Part shown: positions 1 through 9,788 of the stretch, one piece after another
Layout of the letters: each line of letters starts with the position of its first letter
How positions within the stretch are numbered: position 1 is the first letter of the stretch
Assembly (NCBI GenBank): GCA_020725115.1
Contig: DYFR01000023.1
Location: 1 to 58,372 of the forward strand
Length of the DNA stretch: 58,372 nucleotides
Source of the DNA: Thiohalomonas denitrificans
Lineage (GTDB): Bacteria; Pseudomonadota; Gammaproteobacteria; Thiohalomonadales; Thiohalomonadaceae
Direction of reading: 5' to 3'
Notes under the pieces: model-generated
Told to the model about the DNA's origin: nothing
Database searches by the model: none
What the model saw: the letters and a program-made list of their open reading frames with translations, nothing else
Position numbers and translations under genes: made by a program

Positions 1-228
1 TTCATCCTCATCGCCACCTTCACCATGCTCAACCTGTTCATCGCCATCATCGTCAACACCATGCAGACCATGCACGATGTCGAGTTCAAGCAGGAGCAGG
101 CGGCCATCGAGGAGGCGGTGCATGAAGAAAGTGCGCAGGTGGGCGAGGAGTTGCGCGCACTGCGGGAAGAGATTCGGGCGCTGAAGGAAATGCTGACCGC
201 GTCCCGGGCCGGAGGCCCTCAGGCATAA
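1..228 (+). CDS. Voltage-gated ion channel, C-terminal fragment
   Basis: The window opens inside this gene; the frame is open from base 1 and stops at 226-228. The visible 75 residues are the end of a pore-lining S6 helix (FTMLNLFIAIIVNTMQ) followed by a charged cytosolic helix rich in E, R and L (EELRALREEIRALKEML). S6 plus a C-terminal coiled coil is the architecture of the bacterial NaChBac-type voltage-gated sodium channel family (ion_trans), which works as a tetramer in the inner membrane. Voltage sensor and selectivity filter lie outside the window, so ion selectivity cannot be judged. The stop overlaps the 3' end of the convergent small gene by 10 bp. Confidence 0.85.
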   Translation, partial: FILIATFTMLNLFIAIIVNTMQTMHDVEFKQEQAAIEEAVHEESAQVGEELRALREEIRALKEMLTASRAGGPQA

Positions 229-494
229 ACGTCCAGCAGGGTACCGCTGGTGCTGCCCGGATCCGCGCTGCGGTCGCTGCGGGTGATTTCGCGCTGCAGG
301 TCGCCGACCTCGCGCTGCAGATCACCATTCTGTGCCGCCAGGCGGCGCTGCTCCACACGCAGGTCACGGTTTTCGCCCTGCAACTGGGCGTTCCGCTGCG
401 CCAGCGCGCTGTTTTCCGTGCGCAGCCGGCCCTCCTGCAGGCTGCTGCCGGAGGTGGCGGGTATCGCCGCGATGGAAGAGGAAGTATCGATCAT
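219..494 (-). CDS. Small coiled-coil protein of unknown function
   Basis: A 91-residue protein. Residues 1-20 are polar and Ser/Ala/Thr-rich. Residues about 20-72 form a heptad-like, Q/E/R/L-rich stretch (LQGENRDLRVEQRRL, NGDLQREVGDLQREI) that should form a coiled coil, and the tail ends in TLLDVYA. There is no signal peptide and no catalytic motif. It converges on the ion-channel gene and overlaps it by 10 bp. I do not recognise a named family; the C-terminal LDVYA ending resembles small proteobacterial proteins often annotated as putative motility or hypothetical. The repeated heptads argue that this frame is real rather than a shadow. Confidence 0.6.
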   Translation of the reverse strand: MIDTSSSIAAIPATSGSSLQEGRLRTENSALAQRNAQLQGENRDLRVEQRRLAAQNGDLQREVGDLQREITRSDRSADPGSTSGTLLDVYA

Positions 495-619
495 CTGTCA
501 TGCCCCCGGAGACTATCCGGTTACATATTCAGTGTAGCCGCCCCACCCCTGCCTCGCCAGAGGGCGGGAAGTGTCCGGCAACGGTATAGTTATCGCAGAC
601 CCAAGCCAACAGGAATCTT

Positions 620-1534
620 ATGGAAGCCCTACTGAATCAGGTCATCACCCAGGTCGGCAGTGTCATCCTCGGCAAGGAACGCCCCATCCGCCTCGCCCTT
701 GCCTGCCTGCTGGCCCGGGGCCATCTGTTGATCGAGGATCTGCCCGGGGTGGGCAAGACCACCCTGGCCCATGTATTTGCCACGACGCTGGGACTGCGCT
801 TCAACCGCATCCAGTTCACCTCCGATCTGTTGCCGGCGGACATCCTCGGCGTGGCGGTATATGAGCGCGAGTCGGGCGAATTCCGCTTCCACCCCGGCCC
901 GATCTTCGCCCAGCTGATCCTGGCCGACGAGGTCAACCGCGCCACCCCCAAGACCCAGAGCGCCCTGCTGGAGGCCATGGAGGAACATCAGGTCACCAGC
1001 GAGGGCGAGACCCGCCCGCTGCCGGAGCCGTTCTTCGTCATCGCCACCCAGAATCCCGTCAACCAGATCGGCACCTTTCCCCTGCCCGAATCGCAACTGG
1101 ATCGCTTCCTGATGCGCATCGAACTGGGTTATCCCGATGTGGCGGCGGAGCGCGCGCTGCTGGCCGGGCGCGATCGGCGTGACCTGCTGGCAGAACTGCC
1201 GCCGGTGATGACGCCGGAGCAACTGGTGCAGGCCCAGGCGCAGGTGCGTGCGGTGAAGGTCAGCCCGGCACTGCTCGACTATGTGCAGGCCCTGCTGGAA
1301 TATTCGCGTCGCTCGCCGCATTTTCTCACCGGGCTGTCGCCGCGCGCGGGTCTTGGTCTGCTCGCCGGCGCCCGTGCCTGGGCGCTGCTGGCCGGGCGCG
1401 ACTACGCCCTGCCCGAGGACGTGCAGGCGGTATTGCCTCACGTGGCCGGCCACCGTCTGCAGCAGGTGCAGTCCGAAGGCGCCCGGGGCAGCGAGGGTCT
1501 GGCCGTCTGGTTCAACGAGGTCGCCATCCCCTGA
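620..1534 (+). CDS. MoxR-family AAA+ ATPase
   Basis: A 304-residue AAA+ ATPase of the MoxR branch (AAA_3), chaperone-like ATPases that act with DUF58/VWA partner proteins. Walker A is at residues 41-49 (LPGVGKTTL), Walker B at 101-108 (LADEVNRA) and sensor 1 at about 140-146 (VIATQNP). The length fits the family. The GTG-started DUF58 gene follows after 2 bp, and a transglutaminase gene then overlaps that one by ATGA, so the three form one operon. This MoxR-DUF58-transglutaminase trio is common in Proteobacteria, and its substrates are mostly unknown. Confidence 0.93.
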   Translation: MEALLNQVITQVGSVILGKERPIRLALACLLARGHLLIEDLPGVGKTTLAHVFATTLGLRFNRIQFTSDLLPADILGVAVYERESGEFRFHPGPIFAQLILADEVNRATPKTQSALLEAMEEHQVTSEGETRPLPEPFFVIATQNPVNQIGTFPLPESQLDRFLMRIELGYPDVAAERALLAGRDRRDLLAELPPVMTPEQLVQAQAQVRAVKVSPALLDYVQALLEYSRRSPHFLTGLSPRAGLGLLAGARAWALLAGRDYALPEDVQAVLPHVAGHRLQQVQSEGARGSEGLAVWFNEVAIP

Positions 1535-1536
1535 CC

Positions 1537-2499
1537 GTGGCCAGCCCCCTCACCCTGCGCCAGCGTTTCAGTCTCGCCCGCTTCCTGCGCGGCAGCGGGG
1601 CAGAGCCCGGCCCGATACGGCTGGATCGACGCCGCGTCTACATCCTGCCGACACGGCAGGGGCTGCTGTTCGGTGCCGTGCTGCTGGCCATCCTGCTCGG
1701 CGCCATCAACTACGACAATGCCCTCGCCTTCGCCCTGGTCTTCCTGCTTGCCGGACTGGGCGTGGTGTCCATTCTGCATACCTGGCGCAACCTTCAGGGT
1801 CTGTGCGTGGAGGCCGGTCGTTGCCCGGCGGTATTTGCCGGCGAACAGGCGCGCTTCCCCATCGGTCTGCGCAATGACACCGGTGAGACGAGGCCGGCAC
1901 TCACCCTGCGTCTGCCCGATGGCACCGAGACCATGCTCGACGTGCCATCGGGGTTGCACTGGGCCGAATTGTCTCTTCCGGCGCCGCAGCGCGGGCGCCT
2001 GGCCCTGGGCCGTTTCACCGTCGCCACACGCTTCCCCCTCGGCCTGCTCCGTGCCTGGTCGCCGCTGGAGCTGTCCATGGACTGTCTGGTCTACCCCGCA
2101 CCGGCACCCCAGCGGGGCCTGCCCCCGGCCCAGCCCGGTGCCGCCAGCGGCGGCAGTGAGCACGGGCAGGGGCATGACGATTTCACCGCGCTGCGCCCCT
2201 ACCATGCGGGTGATTCACTGCGCCATGTGCACTGGAAGGCGGTGGCGCGGGAACAGGGCATGTACACCAAACAGTTTGCCGGTGAACAGGCCCAGGAGCT
2301 GTGGCTGTCCTGGGAGCTGCTGCCGGGACTGGCGACGGAGGCCCGGTTGTCGCGACTGTGTCGCTGGGTACTGGAGGCCGATGCCGCCGGCCTGAGCTAT
2401 GGCCTGCGCCTGCCGGATCGCAACATCGCCCCGGGCTTCGGCCCGTCCCAGCGCCGCCGTTGCCTGGAGGCCCTGGCGCTATACGGGGAGCGGCCATGA
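1537..2499 (+). CDS. DUF58 domain-containing protein
   Basis: A 320-residue protein starting at GTG, 2 bp after the MoxR stop. Two adjacent hydrophobic segments near residues 45-80 anchor it in the membrane. The DUF58 signature lies around residues 223-236 (GDSLRHVHWKAVAREQGMYT), matching the family's D-x-x-R-x-[IV]-H-W-K block. DUF58 proteins pair with MoxR ATPases and resemble VWA-type scaffolds; no enzymatic activity is established. Its stop overlaps the start of the next gene (ATGA at 2496-2499), indicating translational coupling. Confidence 0.92.
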   Translation: MASPLTLRQRFSLARFLRGSGAEPGPIRLDRRRVYILPTRQGLLFGAVLLAILLGAINYDNALAFALVFLLAGLGVVSILHTWRNLQGLCVEAGRCPAVFAGEQARFPIGLRNDTGETRPALTLRLPDGTETMLDVPSGLHWAELSLPAPQRGRLALGRFTVATRFPLGLLRAWSPLELSMDCLVYPAPAPQRGLPPAQPGAASGGSEHGQGHDDFTALRPYHAGDSLRHVHWKAVAREQGMYTKQFAGEQAQELWLSWELLPGLATEARLSRLCRWVLEADAAGLSYGLRLPDRNIAPGFGPSQRRRCLEALALYGERP

Positions 2500-4451
2500 A
2501 CCTGCCGCGCCATGGCCGGCTCTGGCTGCTGGGCGCGCTGGCGGCGGTGTTGCTGCCACAGCTGTTGCGCCTGCCGCCCTGGCTCATCCCCTATTGCCTC
2601 GCCCTGCTGGGCTGGCGGCTGGCCATCGACCTGCGCGGCTGGCCATTGCCCGGGCGCCCCTTGCGCCTGTTGCTCACCCTGGCCGGCGTCGGCGCGGTAC
2701 TGCTCGGCTATCGCACCCTGTTCGGCCCTGATGCCGGCCTTGCCCTGCTCAGCGTCATGCTGTGTCTCAAGCTGCTGGAGTTGCGCAGTCTGCGCGATGC
2801 CATGCTGGTGATTTTCATGGGCTGGTTCCTGGTGGCCGGCGGCTTTCTGGTGGATCAGTCCATCTTCGTCGGCGCCTATCTGCTGTTCACCGTGCTGCTG
2901 CTCACCGCCGCCCTTGTCGCCCTCAATCATCCGGCCGGTTCGGCCCACCGCGACTATCTCCGTCGCGCCGGCCTGCTGCTCATGCAGGCGCTGCCCATCA
3001 TGATGGTGCTGTTCCTGCTCTTCCCGCGCCTGCCGGGACCACTGTGGGGCATCCCCAAGAATGCCCTGAGTGCCCAGACCAGCATCTCCGATCACATGAC
3101 CCTCGGCAACATCACCGAGCTGGCCGACTCAGAGGCCGTGGCCTTCCGCGTGCAATTCGACGGGCCCGTGCCGCCGGCCGATCAACTCTATTGGCGCGGC
3201 CCGGTGTTGTGGATCACCGATGGCCGGCGCTGGGATCCGATCCGGCGCGAGTCGCCGCCGCGCTGGTTTGGCGAGCCGGCCGGGCATGAACCGCTGGGTG
3301 AGGCGATGCGCTATGCGCTGACCCTGGAGCCGCACGATCAGCACTGGGTATTCGCGCTGGAACTCCCCGCTGCCGTGCCGCGCGAACTGACCCTTACGGC
3401 TGATTTTCAGCTGCTGCTGTCGCGCCGGCTCACTGCCCGACAGCGCTTTGAACTGGCGGCACACACCACGTACCGCACTGGTGCCCTGCCCGAGGAACAG
3501 CGGCGGCTCGCCCTGCAACTGCCGTCGGGACGCAACCTGCGCACGCGTGAGCTCGCCCGGCAGTGGTCGACCCTGGCGCCGGCGGAGATTGTGGCCGCGG
3601 CACTGGCCCATTTCCGCGACCAGCCGTACTGGTACACGCGGCGTCCGCCGCTGCTGGGCGATGACGCCATCGACGAGTTTCTGTTCGACAGCCGGCGCGG
3701 CTTCTGCGAGCACTATGCCGCCGCCTTCGTCACCCTGATGCGCGGTGCGGGCGTGCCGGCCCGGATAGTCACCGGCTACCAGGGCGGCGAGAGTAATCCG
3801 CTGGCCGATTACCTCATTGTGCGCCAGTCACGCGCCCATGCCTGGGCCGAGGTCTGGCTGGAGGACGGCGGTTGGCTGCGGGTGGACCCCACCGCGGTAA
3901 TCCCGGCAGCACGGGTGGAGACGGAGACGGATCTGCAGCGCTTCCGCTCCACCTCCGCGCCCATGCTGAACGTCGATCTGCACTGGCTGACGCGCAACCT
4001 GGCACAGCTGCGCTACGGCTGGGACGCCCTCAACAATGCCTGGAACCAGTGGGTACTCGGCTACAACCACCTGCGGCAGAAAGAACTGCTGCAACGGCTC
4101 GGCCTGTTGCGCTTCGGCTGGCAGGGTGCGGCAGCCATGATGGCTGCCGCCATCGGTCTGGTATTGATGGTCGTGGCACTGCAACTGCTCCGGCGCGGCC
4201 GCCGGCCGCGTGACCCGGTGCTGCGACTCTATGAGCGTTACTGCCACCGCCTCGAACGTCTCGGCCTGCGCCGCGCGCCGCACGAGGGACCCGCCGCCTT
4301 TGCCCGCCGGGCCGAGGGGCTGCGCCCCGACCTCGCTCCGGCTATCCGTGAAATCAGCGCCCTTTACATTGCCTTGCGTTATGGTACGGCGGATAGCGCT
4401 ACCGCACTGCCGCGTCTGCGCACAGCCGTGTCACGCTTGCCCTGGGCATAA
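2496..4451 (+). CDS. tgpA: TgpA-like membrane transglutaminase (DUF3488)
   Basis: A 651-residue protein. I chose ATG 2496, which overlaps the DUF58 stop, over the longer open frame upstream. The N-terminal about 200 residues carry several membrane helices (DUF3488/TgpA_N). A periplasmic transglutaminase-like domain follows with a full Cys-His-Asp triad: Cys404 (RRGFCEHYA), His448 (RAHAWAEVW) and Asp464 (LRVDPT). One more membrane helix lies near residues 545-570, followed by a C-terminal DUF4129-like cytosolic segment. The family is named after Pseudomonas aeruginosa TgpA, an essential transglutaminase with an unclear substrate. The gene converges on mnmE with a 12-bp gap. Confidence 0.9.
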   Translation: MNLPRHGRLWLLGALAAVLLPQLLRLPPWLIPYCLALLGWRLAIDLRGWPLPGRPLRLLLTLAGVGAVLLGYRTLFGPDAGLALLSVMLCLKLLELRSLRDAMLVIFMGWFLVAGGFLVDQSIFVGAYLLFTVLLLTAALVALNHPAGSAHRDYLRRAGLLLMQALPIMMVLFLLFPRLPGPLWGIPKNALSAQTSISDHMTLGNITELADSEAVAFRVQFDGPVPPADQLYWRGPVLWITDGRRWDPIRRESPPRWFGEPAGHEPLGEAMRYALTLEPHDQHWVFALELPAAVPRELTLTADFQLLLSRRLTARQRFELAAHTTYRTGALPEEQRRLALQLPSGRNLRTRELARQWSTLAPAEIVAAALAHFRDQPYWYTRRPPLLGDDAIDEFLFDSRRGFCEHYAAAFVTLMRGAGVPARIVTGYQGGESNPLADYLIVRQSRAHAWAEVWLEDGGWLRVDPTAVIPAARVETETDLQRFRSTSAPMLNVDLHWLTRNLAQLRYGWDALNNAWNQWVLGYNHLRQKELLQRLGLLRFGWQGAAAMMAAAIGLVLMVVALQLLRRGRRPRDPVLRLYERYCHRLERLGLRRAPHEGPAAFARRAEGLRPDLAPAIREISALYIALRYGTADSATALPRLRTAVSRLPWA

Positions 4452-4463
4452 TCGAAAGGTCGA

Positions 4464-5855
4464 TCATTTACCGATACAGAAGCTGGCAAATATCCTTCCC
4501 AGCAACTCGTCCGCGCCAAAGGTGCCGGTTATTTCGCCCAGCGCCTGCTGCGCCAGTTGCAGTTCCTCCGCCAGCAACTCACCGGCACGGTACTGCCGCA
4601 ACTGTTCGTCGCCAGCATCGAGGTGGGCGGCCGCCTGGGCCAGGGCCTCAAGATGGCGGCGGCGGGCACTGAATACCCCTTCGCCGGCAGGCTGAAAACC
4701 CATGCTTTGCTTGAGGTGCTGACGCAGCAAATCCAGTCCGCCGCCGTGGCGCGCGGAGAGATAGATGTGCGTCTCGCCGTTGGTCTGTTCCACGGCCGGC
4801 GGGTGACCGCTCAGATCATTCTTGTTGTGCACGAAGGTGACCGGCAGACGTGGCGGCAGACGCGAGAGTATGGCGTGTTCCGCCGGGGTGATTCCGGCTC
4901 GATCATCGAGCAGCAACAGCACCCCGTCGGCCTGTTCGATCTCGGCCCAGGCACGGCGTATGCCCTCCTGTTCGATGGTGTCGCTGCTGTCGCGCAGACC
5001 GGCGGTATCGACGATGTGCAGCGGCATGCCATCGATGCTGATCTGTTCGCGCAGCACATCGCGCGTGGTGCCCGGGATCTCGGTGACGATGGCGCTGTCG
5101 CGCCCGGCCAGGGCATTGAGCAGACTGGATTTGCCGGCATTGGGTTGACCCGCCAGTACCACGCTCATGCCGTCGCGCAACAGGCTGCCCTGGCGCGCCG
5201 CGTCCTGCACGGCGCGCAGCTGTTCCCGTAACGCCTCGAGCCGTGCCGTCACTACGCCGTCGGCAAGAAAGTCGACTTCTTCTTCAGGAAAATCGATGGC
5301 CGCCTCTACATACAGGCGCAGCTGGATCAGTTCTTCCGTCAGTGTTTCCACGCGGCGCGAAAACTCACCCTGCAATGAGCGCAGTGCGCTGCGGGCCGCC
5401 TGCACCGAACTGCTGTCGATGAGATCGGCAATGGCCTCGGCCTGGGCCAGATCGAGCTTGTCATTGAGAAAGGCGCGCTGGGAGAACTCGCCGGGACGGG
5501 CGGCGCGGGCACCCAGTTGCAGCGCGGCCTGCACCAGCAGATCCATCACCACCGGACCCCCATGGCCCTGCAACTCCAGCACGTCCTCGCCGGTAAAGGA
5601 ATGTGGTGCGGCAAAGTACAGGGCGATGCCCTGATCGATCAATTCGCCGTCGGCATCATGAAAGGAGAGGTAGTCGGCACGGCGCGGCGGCGGACAGCGA
5701 CCAAGCATGCGCTCGGCAATGGCAGGTGCGGCGGGGCCTGAGATTCTGACGATGCCGACGCCGCCACGCCCGGCGGGCGTGGCGACGGCGGCGATGGTAT
5801 CTGTATCGGTTGCGGGTACGGCAGGAACATCAGGACGCGAAGTTTGCGCATTCAC
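4464..5855 (-). CDS. mnmE: tRNA modification GTPase MnmE
   Basis: A 463-residue GTPase that, with MnmG, installs the (carboxymethyl)aminomethyl group on U34 of certain tRNAs. The N-terminal tetrahydrofolate-binding domain ([20 protein letters not shown], 21-40) is followed by helical regions and the inserted G domain: P-loop 236-244 (GQPNAGKSS), switch region PGTTRD 261-266, DTAG 283-286 and NKND 344-347. It ends in the invariant C-terminal CIGK with Cys460. It lies downstream of yidC (20-bp gap) in the usual rpmH-rnpA-yidD-yidC-mnmE order. mnmG is not in the window. A start near residue 17 would also fit family lengths. Confidence 0.98.
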   Translation of the reverse strand: MNAQTSRPDVPAVPATDTDTIAAVATPAGRGGVGIVRISGPAAPAIAERMLGRCPPPRRADYLSFHDADGELIDQGIALYFAAPHSFTGEDVLELQGHGGPVVMDLLVQAALQLGARAARPGEFSQRAFLNDKLDLAQAEAIADLIDSSSVQAARSALRSLQGEFSRRVETLTEELIQLRLYVEAAIDFPEEEVDFLADGVVTARLEALREQLRAVQDAARQGSLLRDGMSVVLAGQPNAGKSSLLNALAGRDSAIVTEIPGTTRDVLREQISIDGMPLHIVDTAGLRDSSDTIEQEGIRRAWAEIEQADGVLLLLDDRAGITPAEHAILSRLPPRLPVTFVHNKNDLSGHPPAVEQTNGETHIYLSARHGGGLDLLRQHLKQSMGFQPAGEGVFSARRRHLEALAQAAAHLDAGDEQLRQYRAGELLAEELQLAQQALGEITGTFGADELLGRIFASFCIGK

Positions 5856-5875
5856 GCTTTCACGCCCTCACGTCG

Positions 5876-7507
5876 TTACGCCTTCACCACGTAGCGGGTG
5901 ATGTACCACTGTTGCGCCACCGACAGCACGTTGTTGACCACCCAGTACAGCACCAGGCCGGACGGGAAGAAGGCGAAGAAAAAGGTAAACACGATCGGCA
6001 ACGCCATCATCACCTTGGCCTGGATCGGATCCATCGGCGTCGGGTTGAGGCGATGCTGAATCAGCATGCTGGCGCCCATCAGGATCGGCAACACGTAATA
6101 AGGATCCATGGTGGAAAGATCGTGGATCCACAGGATCCACGGCGCCTGACGCAACTCCACACTTTCCAGCAGTACCCAATACAGGGCGATAAATACCGGG
6201 ATCTGCACCAGGATCGGGAGACAGCCGCCGAGCGGATTGATCTTCTCCTCCTTGTACATCTTCATCATCGCTTCGTTCATCTTCTGCCGATCGTCGCCAT
6301 AGCGCTCCTTCAGCGCCTGCAGGCGTGGCGTCAGCTTGCGCATGTTGGCCATGGACTTGTAGCTGGTGGCGGAAAGCTTGTAAAAGGCCAGCTTGATCAG
6401 CAGGGTGAGGATGACGATCGACCAGCCCCAGTTGCCGACCAGATTGTGTATTTTCTTCATCAACCAGAAGATGGGATCGGAAAGGATGGTGAGCTTGCCG
6501 TAATCGACGGTCAGGGCCAGACCATCAGCCACCGCGTTAAGCTCGTCCTGCAGCTTGGGTCCGATGTACAGACGTGCCTTGAAGCCGGCCTCGGTACCAG
6601 GCTCAACCGTCTGGCTTTCGCCAATCATGCCGAGCAGATAGCGATTGTTCCCCAGGGCACGGCTGTAGTAATCATGACTGGCCTGCTGCGGCGGAATCCA
6701 GGCACCGACGAAGTAGTGCTGGATCATCGCGGCCCAGCCTCCGGTGAGGGTGCGGCTCAGGGCTGATTTTTCCATGTCATCGAAGTCGATCTTCTCGTAC
6801 TTCACTTCCTGGGCATGGATCACGCCACCGGTATAGGTGTAGATGCCGAACGCACCTGCGCTTTCGCCGGGACGTTGGCGCTGCAGCTGATAGTAGGCAT
6901 GCGCGGCCCACGGCTGCGGGGATTGGTTACGCACGGCATAATCCACATCGACCACGTAACTGCCGCGGTGGAAGGTATAGATCTTGTCCACCTGCACGCC
7001 ACTCTCATCACGCCACTGCAGGCGCACCTGCACCTGATCCTGACCATCAACCAGGCGGTACTCATCCTGTTCCGTGTGGTAGACCGCATAGTGATCGGGT
7101 ACCTGGCCGGCATCGGTGCCGCTGCCCGGTCGCAGGCCGGACTGTGCGATGTACAACAGGTTGCTGCTGTCGTCGAATATGCGCGTCGGCTCATCCTTGC
7201 GCTCCAGCGAAACCGGATACTGGATCAGATCGGCACGACGCAGGTCGCCTCCCTGGGTGTCGATTTCGACAACATAGACATCGGTATGAACACGTACCCG
7301 CTTGGCAGTAGCAAGACCTTCGCGCATCTCGGGCACGGCCCCGGCACGGGGCGTGGCCGTAGGCAGGTCCTTGGCGGGGGGTACGGTACCCGGCGCCTGC
7401 ACCATGGCAGCCGGCGGCTGCGGGCCGTAATCCTTCTGCCATGCCTGATAGAGCATCAGCAGAATGAATGAAAGTGCGACTACAAGCAGCAGGCGTTGGA
7501 AGTCCAT
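5876..7507 (-). CDS. yidC: Membrane protein insertase YidC
   Basis: A 543-residue YidC of the gram-negative type. An N-terminal signal-anchor helix (LLLVVALSFILLMLYQAW) is followed by a large periplasmic beta-supersandwich domain (about 60-340). The conserved five-helix insertase core follows from about residue 350 (WGWSIVILTLLIKLAFYKLS; the cytoplasmic hairpin with LQALKERYGDDRQKM; LGGCLPILVQIPVFIALYWV). It inserts membrane proteins alone or with SecYEG. It starts 6 bp after yidD on the minus strand. Confidence 0.98.
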   Translation of the reverse strand: MDFQRLLLVVALSFILLMLYQAWQKDYGPQPPAAMVQAPGTVPPAKDLPTATPRAGAVPEMREGLATAKRVRVHTDVYVVEIDTQGGDLRRADLIQYPVSLERKDEPTRIFDDSSNLLYIAQSGLRPGSGTDAGQVPDHYAVYHTEQDEYRLVDGQDQVQVRLQWRDESGVQVDKIYTFHRGSYVVDVDYAVRNQSPQPWAAHAYYQLQRQRPGESAGAFGIYTYTGGVIHAQEVKYEKIDFDDMEKSALSRTLTGGWAAMIQHYFVGAWIPPQQASHDYYSRALGNNRYLLGMIGESQTVEPGTEAGFKARLYIGPKLQDELNAVADGLALTVDYGKLTILSDPIFWLMKKIHNLVGNWGWSIVILTLLIKLAFYKLSATSYKSMANMRKLTPRLQALKERYGDDRQKMNEAMMKMYKEEKINPLGGCLPILVQIPVFIALYWVLLESVELRQAPWILWIHDLSTMDPYYVLPILMGASMLIQHRLNPTPMDPIQAKVMMALPIVFTFFFAFFPSGLVLYWVVNNVLSVAQQWYITRYVVKA

Positions 7508-7513
7508 GGGTCT

Positions 7514-7735
7514 TTAGTCTTTCTTGTCGGGAACCGGATCGAATCCACCCTCATGCCAGGGGTGGCAGCGGCCAAGGCGGCGCAGAGCCATCCAGCCGCC
7601 GCGCCAGGCGCCGAAACGCTCGATGGCCTGATGGGCGTAGCAGGAACAGGAGGGATGAAAACGGCAGTTGTTGCCCAGAAACGGGCTGATTAGGTAACGA
7701 TAGGCGCCGATGAGCAGGATCAGGATTTTTTGCAT
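7514..7735 (-). CDS. yidD: Membrane protein insertion efficiency factor YidD
   Basis: A 73-residue protein with the YidD family core: an amphipathic N-terminal helix ([18 protein letters not shown]), the cysteine block [11 protein letters not shown] and the tail [15 protein letters not shown]. It assists YidC-dependent insertion at the inner membrane. Its start overlaps the end of rnpA by 16 bp, the usual arrangement in this operon. Confidence 0.97.
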   Translation of the reverse strand: MQKILILLIGAYRYLISPFLGNNCRFHPSCSCYAHQAIERFGAWRGGWMALRRLGRCHPWHEGGFDPVPDKKD

Positions 7736-8085
7736 CGCTTTTCCAGCTCTTCCCAGCTCCTGTCTATGGCGGCACGCAGCTCCTGAGTGGAGATACCCGC
7801 GATTCCAGCGCGGCCAAGTACCACGATGTCGACCCCGCCCAACATTTGCTGATGCTGACGAAAACTCTCGCGCAGCTGCCGCCGGATGCGGTTACGTTCT
7901 ACAGCAAGCCTGACCTGACGCTTGCTTAACGCCACGCCGAGTCGGGGATGGCCCAGTTCATTCGCCACCACCAGCAGGGTGAAGGTGGCACTACTCACAC
8001 GCCAGTCCGCCCCTTTGAAGATCCGCTGGAACTCCGCCGGCCGCAACAGCCGGCGGTCGCGCGGAAAACCATATGCGCCTTGCAA
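7720..8085 (-). CDS. rnpA: Ribonuclease P protein component
   Basis: A 121-residue basic protein that binds the RNase P RNA and helps mature the 5' ends of tRNAs. The N-terminus [19 protein letters not shown] and the RNA-binding block [16 protein letters not shown] (about residues 59-74) are diagnostic. It lies 13 bp downstream of rpmH and overlaps yidD by 16 bp. The catalytic RNA gene rnpB is not in the window. Confidence 0.97.
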   Translation of the reverse strand: MQGAYGFPRDRRLLRPAEFQRIFKGADWRVSSATFTLLVVANELGHPRLGVALSKRQVRLAVERNRIRRQLRESFRQHQQMLGGVDIVVLGRAGIAGISTQELRAAIDRSWEELEKRCKKS

Positions 8086-8098
8086 GACGCGGGCGCTA

Positions 8099-8233
8099 TC
8101 AGGCGCTCAGGCGGGTACGACCCTTGGCACGACGCGCCTGGAGGATCTTGCGGCCGCTCTTGGTTGCCATGCGAGCACGAAAACCGTGGTTGCGCTTCTG
8201 CTTCAGCACGCTGGGTTGAAAGGTTCTTTTCAT
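8099..8233 (-). CDS. rpmH: 50S ribosomal protein L34
   Basis: A 44-codon gene read directly from the minus strand: ATG at 8233-8231, TGA at 8101-8099. The product begins [20 protein letters not shown] and ends AKGRTRLSA, the canonical L34 sequence, almost entirely basic. It binds 23S rRNA in the large subunit. It is first in the rpmH-rnpA-yidD-yidC-mnmE operon and divergent from dnaA across 193 bp. Confidence 0.98.
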   Translation of the reverse strand: MKRTFQPSVLKQKRNHGFRARMATKSGRKILQARRAKGRTRLSA

Positions 8234-8426
8234 GATAATCGTCGTCCGGTTTCAGTAATCTGCGCAACCCGGTTTCGGGCTACGGAAAAAAGAGGCGCAA
8301 AATACTGTGAATCCACCCCGGTTGTCAATAACGGCGCTGCCTGCGTAGCGGCGGGCGGGTGTGGATAACTTTCCGCTTCGGGTATAGACTGCCCCCTCTT
8401 CAACATGGCGTCCCAGAGAGCGTTTC
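8234..8426. promoter_or_regulatory. rpmH-dnaA divergent intergenic region with one DnaA box
   Basis: 193 bp between the divergent rpmH and dnaA starts. A perfect DnaA box in reverse orientation (tgtggataa, 8360-8368) lies 58 bp before the dnaA GTG. A site here is expected for DnaA autoregulation. Promoters must lie here for both operons, but I could not assign -35/-10 elements with confidence. Confidence 0.7.
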
Positions 8427-9788
8427 GTGGCCGAACCCCTTTGGCAGCAGTGTCTTGATCATCTCGAAGATGAGCTGCCGGCACAACAATTCAACACCTG
8501 GATCCGCCCGCTGCACGCGGAACGGGAGGGGGATGTGCTGCGCCTGCTGGCGCCGAACCGTTTCGTACTCGACTGGGTCAAGGATCGCTACAGCGAACAG
8601 ATCACCACCTTTGCCCACCAGATCAGCGGCAACAGCGGACTGCGCCTGGTACTGGAAATCGGCAGCCGCAAAAGGCCGGAGACGCTCCCGGAACCTGGCC
8701 GGGCAATGAAGGTTGCCGCGACCGGAGGACAGGAAAGGGAGCCGGGACCCGGCCCGACCGGCAACCGGCGCAGCAATCTCAACAGCAATTTCACCTTCGA
8801 CAACTTCGTCGAAGGCAAGTCAAACCAGCTGGCACGGGCCGCGTCGGTGCAGGTTGCCGGCAACCCGGGCCTGGCCTATAACCCGCTTTTTCTCTATGGC
8901 GGCGTCGGCCTGGGCAAGACCCACCTGATGCATGCCATCGGCAACATGATCCTGCAGCAGCGCCCCGGCGCCAACGTGGTTTACCTGCACTCCGAGCGCT
9001 TTGTCGCGGACATGGTCAAGGCACTGCAACACAACGCCATCAATGAATTCAAGCGTCACTATCGTTCAGTGGATGCCCTGCTCATCGACGACATCCAGTT
9101 CTTTGCCGGCAAGGAGCGCTCTCAGGAGGAGTTCTTCCATACTTTCAATGCGTTACTCGAAGGACAGCAACAGGTGATCCTCACCTGTGATCGCTATCCA
9201 AAAGAGGTGAAGGGACTTGAGGAGCGACTGAAATCACGTTTTGGCTGGGGTCTTACGGTCGCCATTGAACCACCGGAACTGGAGACACGTGTTGCCATCC
9301 TGATGAGCAAGGCACAACTGTCGGGGGTCGCCCTGCCCCCGGAAGTTGCCTTTTTTATCGCCAAGCGCATTTACTCCAATATCCGTGAACTGGAAGGTGC
9401 ATTGCGCCGGGTCATCGCCAATGCCCACTTTACGGCGCGGCCGATTACACTGGATTTTGCCAAGGAGGCCCTGAGCGATCTTCTGGCGCTGCAGGAAAAA
9501 CTGGTTACCATTGAAAACATTCAAAAAACGGTGGCTGAGTATTATAAAATCCGGGTAGCGGATCTGTTATCGAAGCGGCGCAGCCGTTCCGTGGCACGAC
9601 CACGGCAACTGGCCATGGCCCTGGCGAAGGAATTGACCAGTCACAGCCTGCCGGAGATTGGTGATGCCTTCGGCGGTCGCGACCATACCACCGTCATCCA
9701 TGCCTGCCGCAAGATACGGGAGTTGAAGGAAATCGAACCACGTATTGCCGAGGATCATGCAAACCTGTTGAGAACCCTGTCCACTTGA
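8427..9788 (+). CDS. dnaA: Chromosomal replication initiator DnaA
   Basis: A 453-residue initiator with a GTG start. Domain I (residues 1-about 90, [20 protein letters not shown]) binds DnaB and itself. A short variable domain II follows. The AAA+ domain III has Walker A at about 158-166 (GGVGLGKTH) and Walker [10 protein letters not shown]. Domain IV carries the HTH and the DnaA signature ([18 protein letters not shown]), which reads the DnaA boxes seen on both sides of the gene. It is followed by oriC-like DNA and dnaN. Confidence 0.99.
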   Translation: MAEPLWQQCLDHLEDELPAQQFNTWIRPLHAEREGDVLRLLAPNRFVLDWVKDRYSEQITTFAHQISGNSGLRLVLEIGSRKRPETLPEPGRAMKVAATGGQEREPGPGPTGNRRSNLNSNFTFDNFVEGKSNQLARAASVQVAGNPGLAYNPLFLYGGVGLGKTHLMHAIGNMILQQRPGANVVYLHSERFVADMVKALQHNAINEFKRHYRSVDALLIDDIQFFAGKERSQEEFFHTFNALLEGQQQVILTCDRYPKEVKGLEERLKSRFGWGLTVAIEPPELETRVAILMSKAQLSGVALPPEVAFFIAKRIYSNIRELEGALRRVIANAHFTARPITLDFAKEALSDLLALQEKLVTIENIQKTVAEYYKIRVADLLSKRRSRSVARPRQLAMALAKELTSHSLPEIGDAFGGRDHTTVIHACRKIRELKEIEPRIAEDHANLLRTLST

